From Globodera rostochiensis (taxonomy: Eukaryota > Nematoda > Chromadorea > Rhabditida > Heteroderidae): 64,000 nucleotides of DNA. Below are positions 1-11,977 of this stretch, piece after piece. The notes under the pieces are model-generated. The model was not told where the DNA came from. It searched no databases and saw nothing but the letters and a program-made list of their open reading frames with translations. The stretch lies in the NCBI GenBank assembly GCA_018350325.1, contig JAEVLN010000010.1:3100001-3164000 (forward strand), in the 5' to 3' direction. The translations under genes were made by a program, and so were the position numbers. Each line of letters begins with the position of its first letter. The first letter of the stretch is position 1.

Positions 1-233
1 AGCTTCTTCTACTTGAGCTACGGTGTCCGTCAGATCTGGCTTCTTGAGGGCTTTCAAATCATTTTGATGATCAGTCTATGGTTACTGTTTTATTCCCGAC
101 TTGTTCCGTTGAAGATCAACACTGGATGATTTATATGAAAATTGATACTTATTGGGCCTTTACAAAGTGTGATCAATTTGCTCTTCATTACCTCATTTCT
201 TTTATGCTGTACAAATTTGTGATTAAAAATTAA
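1..233 (+). CDS. Possible 3' terminal exon of an upstream gene (partial)
   Basis: An open frame runs from about position 48 to a TAA at 231-233. It reads ...DDQSMVTVLFPTCSVEDQ... and ends in YKFVIKN. The composition is more protein-like than the AT-rich DNA that follows, and a possible acceptor (cttgag) sits just before it. I do not recognise the family. Only the last 60 or so residues would lie here, because the gene would start outside the window. It could also be a chance open frame. Confidence 0.3.
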
Positions 234-599
234 CTAACAGATGAATGAAATTACTCCGTTTCTAATGATTAAAATTATAATTATAATTTTTAAATTCAGA
301 TGAAGGAAAGTAATTTAATTGTAGATTTGTAAGTTATAAGTTCGTCGAGTTTTTCTAATATTAAATTACCTAAATTACAAGGTGCTTGCGTAAAAAAGTC
401 TGGTCGCGCTTTATAATTAATTTGGGCAGGTAATTTTATGTTCAAAGTCAACTAACATCCTTACGTGCGTACCTTATAAGCACAAATTCCTTTTTTTTAT
501 TTGAGACAAACAAGCTAAAATTTAAGTAATTCTGTCTTCTATGTATTTTAAAATTTAGAATCGTCGTCGAATTATTTATGTTGATATATCTATTTAAAC

Positions 600-706
600 T
601 AGAGCACGGACTTGAGGACCGATCAAAATTCGACCGAGATTCGCGAATCGAGTCTCGAAAAATCTCAAAAAAAATCTCGACGACAATCTCGATCGTCCTA
701 GCTCTA
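600..706. mobile_element. Short hAT-like MITE, GA/TC-rich arms
   Basis: The element star­ts tagagcacgg and ends cctagctcta, with imperfect terminal inverted repeats (tagag..ggac). The 8-bp sequence atttaaac lies directly on both sides (592-599 and 707-714). Its interior has ctcgag-like repeats resembling those of the larger element at 27155. Eight-base target duplications and a TAGAG end are typical of the hAT superfamily; that assignment is inference. Confidence 0.6.
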
Positions 707-714
707 ATTTAAAC

Positions 715-848
715 TAGAGTAGGACGGGATCGGGATTTTGGGAAAAACCGGGATCGGGATTGAGAAAATTAAAAACCGGGATTATAAGGGGAAAATTCAG
801 TCCATAAAATGGAGACTTCAGTACCAGTCCCGATCCCGTCATACTCTA
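715..848. mobile_element. Short hAT-like MITE adjoining the previous one
   Basis: The left end tagagtaggacgggatcg and the right end cgatcccgtcatactcta are inverted copies with one mismatch in about 20 bases. The flanks are atttaaac at 707-714 and again at 849-856. It therefore shares its left target copy with the element at 600-706. The interior is rich in gggatcggg units. Confidence 0.75.
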
Positions 849-1015
849 ATTTAAACACAATGAAAAACATTGGCGATTGGAATTTGTAGGGCAAAAGCTC
901 ACATATTTTACTAAATTAAAAATATAAGTTTATTAAGAATAATTTAATCGCCGCCGTGCAGCCTGTGTGAATAAGTTACACAAAATGTTTTTTAGCCAAG
1001 TTTATCAAATTCACA

Positions 1016-2759
1016 ATGGTGGAGCCAACAACTCTTACTAGCGATATTTTGTCGACAACCACCGACGACTGTTGGGGTCCGCAATGTCCAACATGGGGAC
1101 CGATGAGTCCAACTAATTTTGTAAAAAATTCTGTATTAAAATTTCTCAATATTTCAGGGAGGTCCAAATTATCAATTTCCTGATCAGCAGCGTCTATTTG
1201 TCCTCATCAGTGGCACTTTTCGTCTAATAATTGAAATTTTGGGATTGCCAATGAATTCTTTTCTCGCATTTATTACATTAAAAAATAAGTAAAATTTATT
1301 CTGTTTTTTTGGATTTAAAAATATCCTTCTGGCATTTTAAGGGAACTTTGGACAACTTCTGGCATTCTGTTGGCCATTGTTGCCCTTTGTGATGCCATTG
1401 TCTCCTCATCGCCATTTATCTTATTTTATTTTGCCATCACCGGCAACATTGCGGTGCCACAAACAACTTGCTTCCACACAATGTCACCGGCAATTTTGGC
1501 ATTTTCTTTTATGTACCCTCTGCTGTTTGCGCTCGGTTTAAAAATCAGAAATTGTAATTTTTTGAACGTTTTAAAAATCAAAATTAAAATTTTTTGAAGT
1601 AAAATCGAAAACTGAGAAAAAAAAGAAATTTTTGAACGTTTAAAAATCAAAAAAATTTCTACATCGTCTCAGCACGACCTTGAATGAATTAAAACCAAAC
1701 TTTAAAGTTTAAAAATCAAATACCTATAAATAATTTATTTAAGTGCACACTATTTAATCCTCAAACAATGCAACAACTCCGATTATTTTTTATATAGTGC
1801 CAATATAAGCATCTTTTTTTTATGAAATTCTTTTTGTCTTAATATCCCGACAAAATGTTGGTACAAAGTCTTGGTAATCAAAAGGGTTGGTTTGTTAAAA
1901 TTAATTCCCTTGGGTCGGGATGACATTTTTTTCTTTCTTTTTTTTTAATTTCCGGTTTAAGCTAACAAAAATTCCACTCAACTTTACCGTCCTTGCGCTT
2001 GTTCATAGTTATTTATGAAATCATTAATTTTCTGCTTTACCAAAGTGCATATTGAGCAAATGCATGCCCAATTTTGTCGGCCCTTATGGAAATGTTGTTG
2101 GAAAAATTTCGTTGGGTTTTAGTGTGATGATAATTGCATGCTATCTTCTGCTATTTGGCTTTATAAAATTTGGTTTAATTTTACCTTTTTAATTATTTAT
2201 ATAATTTTTAATTTACTATTTAGTGTACAAAGCAACGCATAAAAACTCACAGGAAACCGCACAAAAAATTCTCAAATCCCTGACGGTGATTGTGATGATT
2301 TATTTGGCCGGTTGGGTGGCCACACAGATCATCAAATACAACCAGCAATTCTTTTTGCCACCAAATTTGCTGTCACAAGTGTTGAGCACCACTTCTGGCG
2401 CAATCATTGCGCTAACCGAAATAATCACCGCGCCCGTTCTGTACCTGACCAGGTACGGTAGATACAGTAAAAAATATAGAAGATTCCGTAAGACATTTAT
2501 ACACTGTATGTAACGACCAGGTATTATTTCTTTCAAATTAAATTTAAACCCTTAAAACTTAAGCAAAATGTATCGCAAAATAATGCAAAAATCGTTGAAA
2601 CATTTGAATTGCGCAACTTACAAATTCAGCCTGAATTATCAAGCATCGATTAAAGTCCAACCAATGCAGAATGTTCATATTTCCCGACATCCGCCGACCT
2701 TCGCTTTGGCTAAGAAATCGAACAACAATTTTAATCTGTGTTTGGCCTCAATCAGTTAG
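1016..2759 (+). pseudogene. Rhodopsin-like 7TM chemoreceptor (srsx-like), disrupted
   Basis: Exons 1016-1120, 1158-1288, 1342-~1536, ~2069-2172, 2224-2452 and 2564-2759 join in phase. The product has an acidic extracellular N terminus, TM1 (IIEILGLPMNSFLAFITLKN), TM2-TM3 ending MYPLLFALGL, then TM5 (KISLGFSVMIIACYLLLFGF), TM6-TM7 and a basic tail starting SKMYRK. The stretch expected between TM3 and TM5 (the DR-type motif, loop 2 and TM4) is missing. A 532-bp repeat also found at 9692-10228 stands in its place. The chosen ATG is followed by a donor gtaaaa. Known: nematode srsx receptors are olfactory-type GPCRs. Inference: the repeat replaced or deleted the middle of the receptor, so the gene is probably inactive. 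The family label is less certain than the 7TM call. Confidence 0.65.
1537..2068. repeat. 532-bp dispersed repeat, copy 1
   Basis: Near-identical to 9692-10228, from tttaaaaatcagaaattg to gagcaaatgcatgcc, with a few small indels. No terminal inverted repeat and no coding capacity are seen. This copy interrupts the chemoreceptor at 1016-2759. Confidence 0.8.
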
Positions 2760-3467
2760 CTCATAAGGAAACATTTTTATTGAAATTTATGTAAACATTC
2801 TCGTTTTTATGTGATTTAATAAACTGATCAGCCAACGTATATCGACTTTGATAACCTTTTTGTTTTACTTACAAGCAATTAAGTGATTCATTTTTGGGTT
2901 TTGGTTTTTTGTGGTTTGCTCTAATTTGACCCAAACCCGAAAAACCCCAAAATAATTTTTTTGCTTTTGGGTCCGGACTCTCCAAACAAAATTAATGAAT
3001 TTTTTTCTTTCATTTTTCTGCTAACATACAATACATGCATCGGCAAAATGAGAAAGTCTCAATTGTTTTATTGTCAAAAAATCCTCAATATAATTAACAG
3101 AAAATACTTTTAACTCGGGCGAGACAAATTTTTTTTTTAGCGTTTCTGCAACCATAATTATTTATAACAAAGTTATTAATGAATGAATTAATGATCAAAT
3201 GAAATTCTCTCACAATTTCGACCAATTGACTGTTACAATTACATACATTGATTAATGATAAAATTGTCAGCAATAAAATTCAATCGAATAAAATGATGAG
3301 AATAATCACCGACATTTTTTTTTTGGTTTAATTGAATTATTTTTTACTTATATATTTATGTATAGCCACTTTCCAGAACCTTATAAATTTGTAAAAATGT
3401 GGCACTAAACTGAAAAGTACCGTATTTAAATTTAATTATTTCAAATTTTGAGTATATTTAATAATTA
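2760..3467. other. Intergenic spacer
   Basis: AT-rich DNA between two same-strand genes. A possible poly(A) signal (aataaa, 2818-2823) lies just past the chemoreceptor stop. Nothing else is recognised. Confidence 0.4.
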
Positions 3468-5450
3468 ATGAGCAAATTAGCAAGTTTTTTGTTATCTGCT
3501 GCAACATGTCGAATGCCCTCATTATCAACGCAATTCAGCACTTTTAAAAAGAACAAACAAACATTCTTTGTAAGTTTGATGTGAAATTTAAAATTCTAAT
3601 TATATTGTTACAAAACATTTTATAAATTTGGATTTTAGCACAATGAATTGAGCATTGTCCAAGCATCCGGGCCAGAATTGAGGCCAAAACCTTTCGGTCC
3701 TGATGCACAATTAAAATTTGGCCAGCATTTTTCGGACCATATGATGGAGGTGGACTGGTCCGATGTAAATGGCTGGGACAAGCCGTTAATTTCTCCGTTA
3801 CATGCTCTGCAATTGCACCCTGGGGCAAAAGTTAACACCTTTTGATTATTTAGTTGAAATCAATATAAATAAAGAAATGCTGGTTTTGCCTTATTCGATT
3901 GAGTGAGTAAATTTAAAAATAAATTAATATTTAAAATATTCGGCCCATTATTTATAGAACCATAAATTAGGCTCTGCACTATGCCATCGAACTATTCGAA
4001 GGCATGAAGGCTTATCGTGGCCAGGACAAGCATATTCGACTGTTTCGTCCTGAAATGAACATAGCTCGAATGAAGCGAACAGCTGCTCGATTAATGTTGC
4101 CGGTTCAGATATAATCAATTAATTGGAAAAGCATCACAATTTTATTTATTAATAATTTTATGTAATTTTGTTTTTATTACACTAAAAAATTTCAGGACTT
4201 TGACGGAAATGAACTGTTGAAAATCATCGAAGAGTTGGTCCGTCTTGACCAAGATTGGGTGCCAAACTCTGATACCGCATCGCTGTACATCCGGCCAACG
4301 ATGATCGGCACAGATGCGACTTTGGTCGAAGGGTGGTCAAGCGGTTCCAAACTGTTCGTGGTCACCGGACCCACCGGCTCTTTGTTCAACACCAGCGGAG
4401 CAGTTCAAAAGCCGATTGCGCTTTTGGCCGACCCGAATTTGGCCAGAACATCGCCGGGCGGTGTTGGCCAATACAAAATGGGATGGTCAGTTAAAATTTT
4501 TGTTAAATTTTTTACGATGAAGAAATAATAATCCAAAATTAAAAATTATTTCTTTACAATTTTATTTTATAAACTAAAAAATTTACAAATGCAGATGAAA
4601 TAGTTTGTGTTGGTCTAAATCTTTTTTTAGCAATTATGCGCCCGGAATTCTGATCAGTAAACAAGCCAATGAATTGGGTTGCCACCAGGTGTTGTGGTTG
4701 GAAGGTGATGATGAAAAAATCACGGAAGTTGGTGCCATGAATATTTTTGTGTTTTGGAAAAACGAAGCTGGGGGTAATATTTTTATGTAAAATTGAATCA
4801 TTTATTTATTTATTAGCTTTGTAAATCCTTTATTTATTAGACTTTGTAAATCCAATAAAATACTAAAAAGTGTTTTTTAGAGAAAGCTATAGAAAGAAAC
4901 TATGTCTCGGTTAATTTTAGTCTAGATCTTCAATTTTATCTTTAGGTATCTTAAGTTTTTAAAGAAAAGTAACAAATTTAAAAAAATAAGTAAAAACAAA
5001 TAAAAGAATAGAAATGGAATTGGTTACTCCGCCGCTTGACGATGGATTGATTTTGCCCGGTGTCGTGCGTGACTCATTGCTTGTTATTGCTCGAGAGTGG
5101 GGCGAATTTCGCGTTCGTGAACGCTATCCGACAATGGCTGAACTGAAAAAATCCATCGAAGAAAAACGCGTAATTTAATAAAAATATTAATAAAATTTTT
5201 CGGAATTTATAAAAAAAACATTCAGCTACGTCAAATTTTTGCCTGTGGTACGGCATGTGTTGTGGCACCAGTTGGGCGAATTTTGTACATCCGCCACGGC
5301 AATGGCCGTGCCGGACGAATGGAAGACATGGCAATTCCGGTGCCAAGCCCGGACGAGCCAAAAAACATTATGGAAAGACTGTACAAAGCCATCACCGACA
5401 TTTATTACGGGCGGATGGAACGGCAAGAATGGACTCGAATTGTTGTTTAA
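3468..5450 (+). CDS. bcat-1: Branched-chain amino acid aminotransferase, mitochondrial type
   Basis: Seven exons (3468-3569, 3639-3830, 3971-4102, 4196-4485, 4631-4773, 5012-5169, 5226-5450) splice in phase to 413 residues, close to the usual BCAT length. The enzyme transfers the amino group of leucine, isoleucine or valine to 2-oxoglutarate using pyridoxal phosphate. Family motifs follow in order: [29 protein letters not shown], the PLP-lysine segment [44 protein letters not shown] and [13 protein letters not shown]. The first exon gives a basic, serine-rich leader ([20 protein letters not shown]), consistent with mitochondrial import. It converges on the CoA-transferase gene on the other strand, 308 bases away. 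The start is the ATG that opens the leader frame. Confidence 0.95.
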
Positions 5451-5758
5451 TCAAATTTATTAAATAGTTTAATTAATTTTAATTAATGGGTAGATTGTAT
5501 AATTTTAAATAATAATAATAAGTAATGGTATTAAATTTAGTTGTTTTATTTTTGTATCGTAATTATTTTAAACATTTAGAAATTATCGTTAAATCCAAGT
5601 TAAATGAAATTGAACTAAACTCAAAATGTCATTTTACTAAAAAATGATTATGAAACTCAAAATGTATTATTAGCATCATTTAAATACACAAAAATTATGC
5701 ATTTTCGTATCGCAAAACTTAAAATGAATTTATGGCTTGTTTCATCGCACGTAAGCCA

Positions 5759-8673
5759 TTAGAAATCTAAATTTAAAGACTTTTCATGAAAAATTTTAAA
5801 TTTATTTGCCTTAAATGTACACCCAGTTGCCTTTTTTACGTCATCAACATTGTAATCCTGATGAAGTTCAATTAGTGTCAGGCCTTCAGTGGGGCTCACA
5901 TCAAAAACTGCCTGAACAAGATTTTTTAAAATTGAAAATTGTTGATTTGCATGCTCATAATATGAAAATTACAATAATTTAAACAGTAAAAAAACCATTT
6001 CTGTGATTATTCTCTTCACCACTTCCTTGCCGGTCAATGGCAGTGTGCAATTTTCCAAAATTTTATGATTGCCATTCTTAGCTGTGTGCTTAATTAATTA
6101 TAATCATAAATTTTAATATTTAAAATTTTAAGGAAACATCATAACATATTAATGTCCAATCAATTTATTATTGAATTTAATTTTTGAAACTTTCACCTCC
6201 ATTAAAACGACCACTCGGGCGTCGGGTGCACTCACCAAATCCATCGCACCGCCCATACCTTTCAACATTTTTCCCTAAATTTGTTTTGAACTGTCAGAAA
6301 TTTCAAGATAAAAAATAAATTTCTTATTTAAAAAAGAAGTTAAAATTAACATAAATTTCCTACTGGAATCATCCAATTTGCCAAATCCCCTTTCATGGAC
6401 ACTTGCAGACTACCGAGCATTGTCAAGTCAATATGCCCACTAAATTTATTTACTTAATTTTGATTCTATAACAAACATTAATTTATTTTACCCCCGAACC
6501 ATGGCAAATGATTCATCTGACCCAAAAACTGATGCTCCTCGGCTGTATCTGAAATAAAATTGTTTTGACAAACATAAATTTATAATTTGTCATATTTTAA
6601 TGAGTTTTCAAAACTACTATATGTTATTGAAATCACAAAACTTTGGACAAAAGCATCATCTTACGTGACGGACTCTTTTCCTGCATTGACACAGTCTGGA
6701 TCCTCCTCGCCCTTTATTGGATATTGACCCTAAATTGTATTAGAAATTTTAATATATTTTTTAGATTTTTATTTATTGTTTTTTAAATTTAAATTTTTTT
6801 ATATTTATTACCACGCCGAGCAGCCCATTCTCAGCATGTATACGCACTTTTACAGACTTATCATTAATGTAGGACGGACAAAGTGTTGGAATTCCAATGC
6901 CAAGATTTACTGTTAATAAATTTGATATTAAAAAATTTTTTAAATAAAATCTAAACTATTAATATTTTTTAATAAAAACAAATTTATTTATTCAATTAAA
7001 AACTTACCATACATGCCATCCTCAAACTCGATTGCGGCACGACGGGCAATCACTTCCCGTACGTTTGCACCATTACCGTTATCGTCCTTTTTGTTATTAA
7101 CGAGTTGTTTGTCCACCGTTGTGTTACCGTATTCGTCCCGAATTACCAATTTTTCAAATGGCTTACGGTAATTTTTGCCTCCATACAAAATACGGTGCGT
7201 ATAAATGGAGGGAACATGTATCTTAATGTTGAACTCGTGTTTAAAAAATTTTGATGGGAAAAGAGTTTCTTTTAAAATTTTTGAAAATGCGTTAAATTTT
7301 TTTTTCAATTTTTACATGTTCTGGCTCCAGTTCTCCTGCTTCGACCAATTCTTCCACCTCGACAATAGTACATTTTGCGGCCTTACACATCGGACTATGA
7401 GAGGAGCCAATTTTAATGAACACAATTAAATTATAATTACTTGATAACTTTTCAACTTTAATTTTACAATGTCTGGTTTAATTTTTAGATTAAATTAATC
7501 TTTTTTATCTTAATGGTACAAAGGGATGGGTAACAAACACCTGTTAAAATTGGCGGCAGTGCCACGAAACACCAAATTGCCAACATTGTCCGCTTTCCAT
7601 GCTTTTATGATTGCATAATCAGCACGGATGGCATGCTCAAGTACGTAATGCACACTTCCAAATGTTCTTGTCTTAATAATTTAAATCGTAAGCATTTGTT
7701 TTTATTTAAAATGTTTCTTATAAACATTTTTAATATTTTAAAAAATATATAAAACCAGACTTCTTTTGGTTTGCTTGAAATTTCAATCTTTCCATTCTCC
7801 GTGATGCTGTATTTGGCGGGCGCTCCGCCTTCCTGAATCAGTGTGGCATATCCAGTTGGAGTGTAAAATGCCGGAATGCCAGCGCCACCGGCACGAATTC
7901 GTTCTGCCAATGTACCTATTTGTTTTAATTTAAAAGAAATTGAATTGTTTTCCGTAACAAACATATTTATGATTCATTTTTTAATTTAAAAAAGTTTTAA
8001 ACTAAGGTATCCCGTTGTTTTTTGAATAGATAATACAATAACGCACTAAATAGCAGCATTCTTTGCAAATCTATAATAATTTTTAAATTTATATAAATCT
8101 TATGTAAAAACAAACTACCCTGAGGCGAAAATTCCAACTCCAATTCACCGCCCAAATATTGACGCGCAAATTCATCATTTTCTCCCACATATGAAGAGAC
8201 CATTTTATGCACCTAATATGAAAAATGCTGTTTTTTTAAATATAAATTTGATTTAAAAATTTCATGATATAGTTTTAATCAAAGTACCTGCTTCTGTTTC
8301 AGCAATAACCCTAGACCATAATCGTCCGTTCCAGGACTATTGCTGATGCAAGTAAGTTGGTTTACACCACGATCTGCCAACGCTGAGATCAGATGTTCCG
8401 GAATACCGCAAGGCCCAAAACCTAAAGTCATTCGCAAAAAAAAAAAAATAAGTTTGAAACAAAAATTACCCCCGAAAAGAATTGTGGCCCCATTTGGAAT
8501 GTCTTTAACAGCTTCTGCCGCATTTATGCAAATTTTTGCTATATTTAGTCGGTTGCTGGTCGAAAAGCAACGAAAAATTACCTAAAAATTTCAAATATTT
8601 ATTACTGAAAATAAATTTATTTTACATTATTTTCTTGAAGAATACGCAGCATTGTTGTCTGTTTACAAAGCAT
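5759..8673 (-). CDS. Succinyl-CoA:3-ketoacid CoA-transferase (SCOT)
   Basis: Fifteen exons splice in phase to 528 residues (human SCOT is about 520). Reading down the minus strand: 8673-8626, 8581-8470, 8421-8288, 8212-8119, 7915-7761, 7671-7541, 7394-7316, 7221-7008, 6909-6812, 6729-6665, 6548-6492, 6439-6364, 6274-6197, 6088-5996 and 5911-5759. The enzyme activates acetoacetate with CoA from succinyl-CoA in the mitochondrion. The alpha half carries [12 protein letters not shown] and [14 protein letters not shown]. The beta half carries the catalytic-glutamate motif AENGLLGVG, then [34 protein letters not shown] and [18 protein letters not shown]. The leader is short and basic; a second in-frame ATG at 8652 is an alternative start. 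The last 16 residues do not match the usual C terminus. Confidence 0.95.
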
Positions 8674-9335
8674 AATTGCTAAGGTTAAACATTTTAAAAA
8701 ATAATTGGTAAAAAAAGAATTGCTATGTATTGAATTTTTTTGTAAGAGTTAGTAGTGATTTAAAATATTTATGTTAAATATTCTATCTCAAAAAAATGTT
8801 AACCTGTTAGAGGTTACGCAAACACAACACTAAGAGCGCTTAATTTTTTTAAGGGATTAAATTGCGGCATAAAACATAAAGCCAAAACAAACAAAAAACA
8901 CTAATATTATTTTGATCAAAAAGAAAATATTAATTAAATTCCTATTTATTATGAATGACGTTAGTATTAATAATATTTAGGAATTTTTAAATAAAAATTT
9001 TGACTAGTCTGGACATACAAATTTCAATTTATAGCTTCGAGCATACGATGTAAATTTTAAAAACTATTTAAATTTCAAACGGTAAATTTTAATTACTCGC
9101 CGAATAAATGCTTTGAATGCATTTTTAACCTTATTCACCAAATTTAAGCGTTAAAAAGCGAAGGGACTAAAACTTCCTGCTGAGTGAACACAAAAGAAGC
9201 AAATTTATTCAACAAAAATTTGGGAATGTACAATTTCCGGAAATCTCGTGATAATATTTTTCATGAATTTGATGGATTTTATCAAATAAAAACAAAATTG
9301 AGAACGCGATAAAATCGGTAAAAATTCACGTTAAA

Positions 9336-9425
9336 TTTACCATACCGTTACCGATTGCTTTTCAGTCCCACCCGGTAAAAACCGGTAACGGTAAAAATCG
9401 GTATCGGTAAAAAACGGTAAACCAA
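9336..9425. repeat. Short tandem repeat of accggtaa-like units
   Basis: Units such as ccggtaacggtaaaaatcgg recur head to tail with variation. Similar ccgttaccg and cggtaatcgg words make up the element at 10905-11076, so this may be a decayed relative. Confidence 0.5.
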
Positions 9426-9691
9426 ACATTTTTTGGAAAAATTGCTTAAGAAAATGCAGTAATACACCCCCTAAAAATCGACTTTTTTTTTTGCATTCCC
9501 CTCCCCCCGAACCTCTAGGTACGGGCCTGTTGAGCAAACTTTCTATGATCGATACATTCTCATTACTGGAAACTTTGATCAATCTTCGAATAAAAGGTTG
9601 CATGTACAACGTACAACTTTTTGGTAAAGATCTAATCAATAGATTAACGGATAAGGTCATAAACCGAAAAACCCGGTACTGTGCTACCCTA

Positions 9692-10228
9692 ATTTAAAAA
9701 TCAGAAATTGTAATTTTTTGAACGTTTTAAAAATCAAAATTAAAATTTTTTGAAGTAAAATCGAAAACTGAGAAAAAAAAGAAATTTTTGAACGTTTAAA
9801 AATCAAAAAAAATTTCTACATCGTCTCAGCACGACCTTGAATTTTAAATTTTATTTTTATGAATTAAAACCAAAAGTTTAAAAATCAAATACCTATAAAT
9901 AATTTTCTTAAGTGCACACTATTTAATCCTCAAACAATGCAACAACTCCGATTATTTTTTATATAGTGCCAATATAAGCATCTTTTTTTTATGAAATTCT
10001 TTTTGTCTTAATATCCCGACATACAAAGTCTTGGTAATCAAAAGGGTTGGTTTGTTAAATTAATTCCCTTGGGTCGGGATGACATTTTTTTCTTTCTTTT
10101 TTTTTTAATTTCCGGTTTAAGCTAACAAAAATTCCACTCAACTTTACCGTCCTTGCGCTTGTTCATAGTTATTTATGAAATCATTAATTTTCTGCTTTAC
10201 CAAAGTGCATATTGAGCAAATGCATGCC
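9692..10228. repeat. 532-bp dispersed repeat, copy 2
   Basis: Matches 1537-2068 over its whole length. Differences are small indels, such as extra bases after ccttgaa and a missing aaatgttggt. It lies directly upstream of an intact srt gene. Confidence 0.8.
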
Positions 10229-10288
10229 ATATTTTTATTCAAATTTAAATTAAATTTTAAAAATAGAATTAAAGATATATTGTCAAAA

Positions 10289-11977
10289 ATGGAGTGTCTC
10301 TTAAATGACGAATGCTATAATGCACATTATAATTGCAACATTTACAATCCCGACTCAATTCCCCGAGCAAAACGTCAAAATATTGTCCCAGGAGTTACGC
10401 TTCTCATTTGCTATGTTATTTTTGAGGTTTGAAAAAAGACTTTTGGGGAAATATCTAACAATAAATAATTTTTAACATTTTAATGTCACATCTTCTTGAT
10501 GGTTGTTAATTTTAATTTGTATATATTTTAATTAATTTTTAGCTCCTTTATGTGCCGTGTGTTGTGGTTTTTGCGCAGAAGAAAAATATTCGTGAGTCTT
10601 GCTACAAGCTGATGCTTTTCATGGGTCTGATCAGCATGGTCAACATTCACTCGGGCTGTCTCTTGATCGGCATTTACGCCATTCGCGGCGATGTGTTCTG
10701 TGATCGGCCTTTGTTCAATTATATTGTTGGGATGGCTGTCTTTGGTTGCTTAATTACATCATATTATGTTAAAAAACGGATTTTATAAAAAAAGTAGACA
10801 ATGTCTTAACCGGGACATCATGACTAATATAATGTGGAAAAAATAACCAAATGTCGACAATGGATAAATAGTTTTTTCATTTTAGCGGAATTAAACATTG
10901 AGTCTAGTGTTAGGCAAACGGGGTTTTTCGGTAATCGGTAATTCGGTAAATTACCGTTACCGAAAAATACCGAAATCCCAATATTTTTTTGGTCGGTATA
11001 CCGAATCGGTAATACCGAAAAAATTACCATGGTAATACCGAATTACCGCGGTAATACCGTACCGTGCCTAACACTAATTGGGTCTATGTGCCCATAATAC
11101 TAATTCAATTTATATTATCATTTTGTTCAGCTTTTTACACCTGCGAGTGCATTGTTTCCGTAATTTTGGCAGTGAACCGTTGCATTGAAATGATCAACCA
11201 TCGGTTAGCTGTTGCGCTGTTCGACGGGGCCAAGGTGTACATTTGGATCGGAGCTTCAATTGTTTATGGTCTTTTCATGGGATTTATGTTTATTCCACCG
11301 ATGGCGAACGGAATGATGGTTGGCTTCTTCTGGCAAGCGCATATTGGATACGTTGAAGATACAGAAGGATGGGTAAAAATTTTTTAAAATTAAATTGTAA
11401 AATTTTCGTATTTTTAGTATCAACACAAACTGTTTCCAATCCATAATTTCTCCATTGGATTCAGCATTCCGATCATTTATTTGATTTTATATTTTATGTT
11501 GCGCAAAAAAAGCATGACCATTGTCAGCAGCACTGAACAACGTCAACAGCCGAATTCTGAACGAAAACGGAACAAAAAAGTATAGTTGGCAATGTGTTTG
11601 AGCGGTAAATTCAAATTTAAAAAATTCAGATCTTTTTCCAAGTGATGTTGATTGGTTTTCTGACCATGTTGTTCGCGTTTCTCTATGTGTACATTGAATA
11701 TTTTCCGGTTAGTCCATGGTTCATCGTATTCGCACATTTTTCATGGGCTTCTTCTCAAGGTTGCATTTAGTTTTAAATTTTCTTATTACCAATTTTATTT
11801 GTACTATTCATTACAGTATCATTTAATTATATTTATTATTTTAAAGGAATATTCGCACTCATAATGATCGTCCTGAATTCACACATTCGTCACAGTATAA
11901 AATCAGTGTTTATCGAGCCGACATTGTCACGTTTCACAGCGAGTCGCGTTAATTCGTCAGCCATCCATGCAAATTGA
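10289..11977 (+). CDS. srt-type 7TM chemoreceptor, intact
   Basis: Six exons (10289-10426, 10543-10744, 11131-11372, 11418-11579, 11630-11759, 11847-11977) splice in phase to 334 residues, normal for the nematode Srt family. The N terminus carries the family's tyrosine-asparagine-cysteine motif (HYNCNIYN). It is followed by TM1 into LLYVPCVVVF, then ESCYKLM, FNYIVGMAVFG, LAVNRCIEM at the end of TM3, and WQAHIGYVED before TM5. The expected role is chemosensation at sensory cilia; the ligand is unknown. An in-frame extension to 10175 runs into the upstream repeat. The ATG at 10289 was chosen because it gives the usual spacing to YNC. Intron 2 contains the element at 10905-11076. Confidence 0.85.
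10905..11076. mobile_element. hAT-like MITE in an srt intron
   Basis: Perfect 12-bp terminal inverted repeats (tagtgttaggca / tgcctaacacta) flank an interior of ccgttaccg and cggtaatacc words. The 8-bp flanks attgagtc (10897-10904) and attgggtc (11077-11084) match at seven of eight bases. Confidence 0.8.

Larger units (their letters stand above)
234..1015. other. Intergenic, holds two tandem MITEs
   Basis: No coding exon is visible. AT-rich spacer surrounds the two short elements at 600-848. The likely promoter of the chemoreceptor gene at 1016 lies in the last 150 bases, where no clear motif is seen. Confidence 0.5.
8674..10288. other. Intergenic, repeat-rich
   Basis: No exon is recognised. 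It holds an array of ccggtaacggtaaaaa-like words (9336-9425) and copy 2 of the 532-bp repeat, which ends only 60 bases before the srt start codon. Confidence 0.5.
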
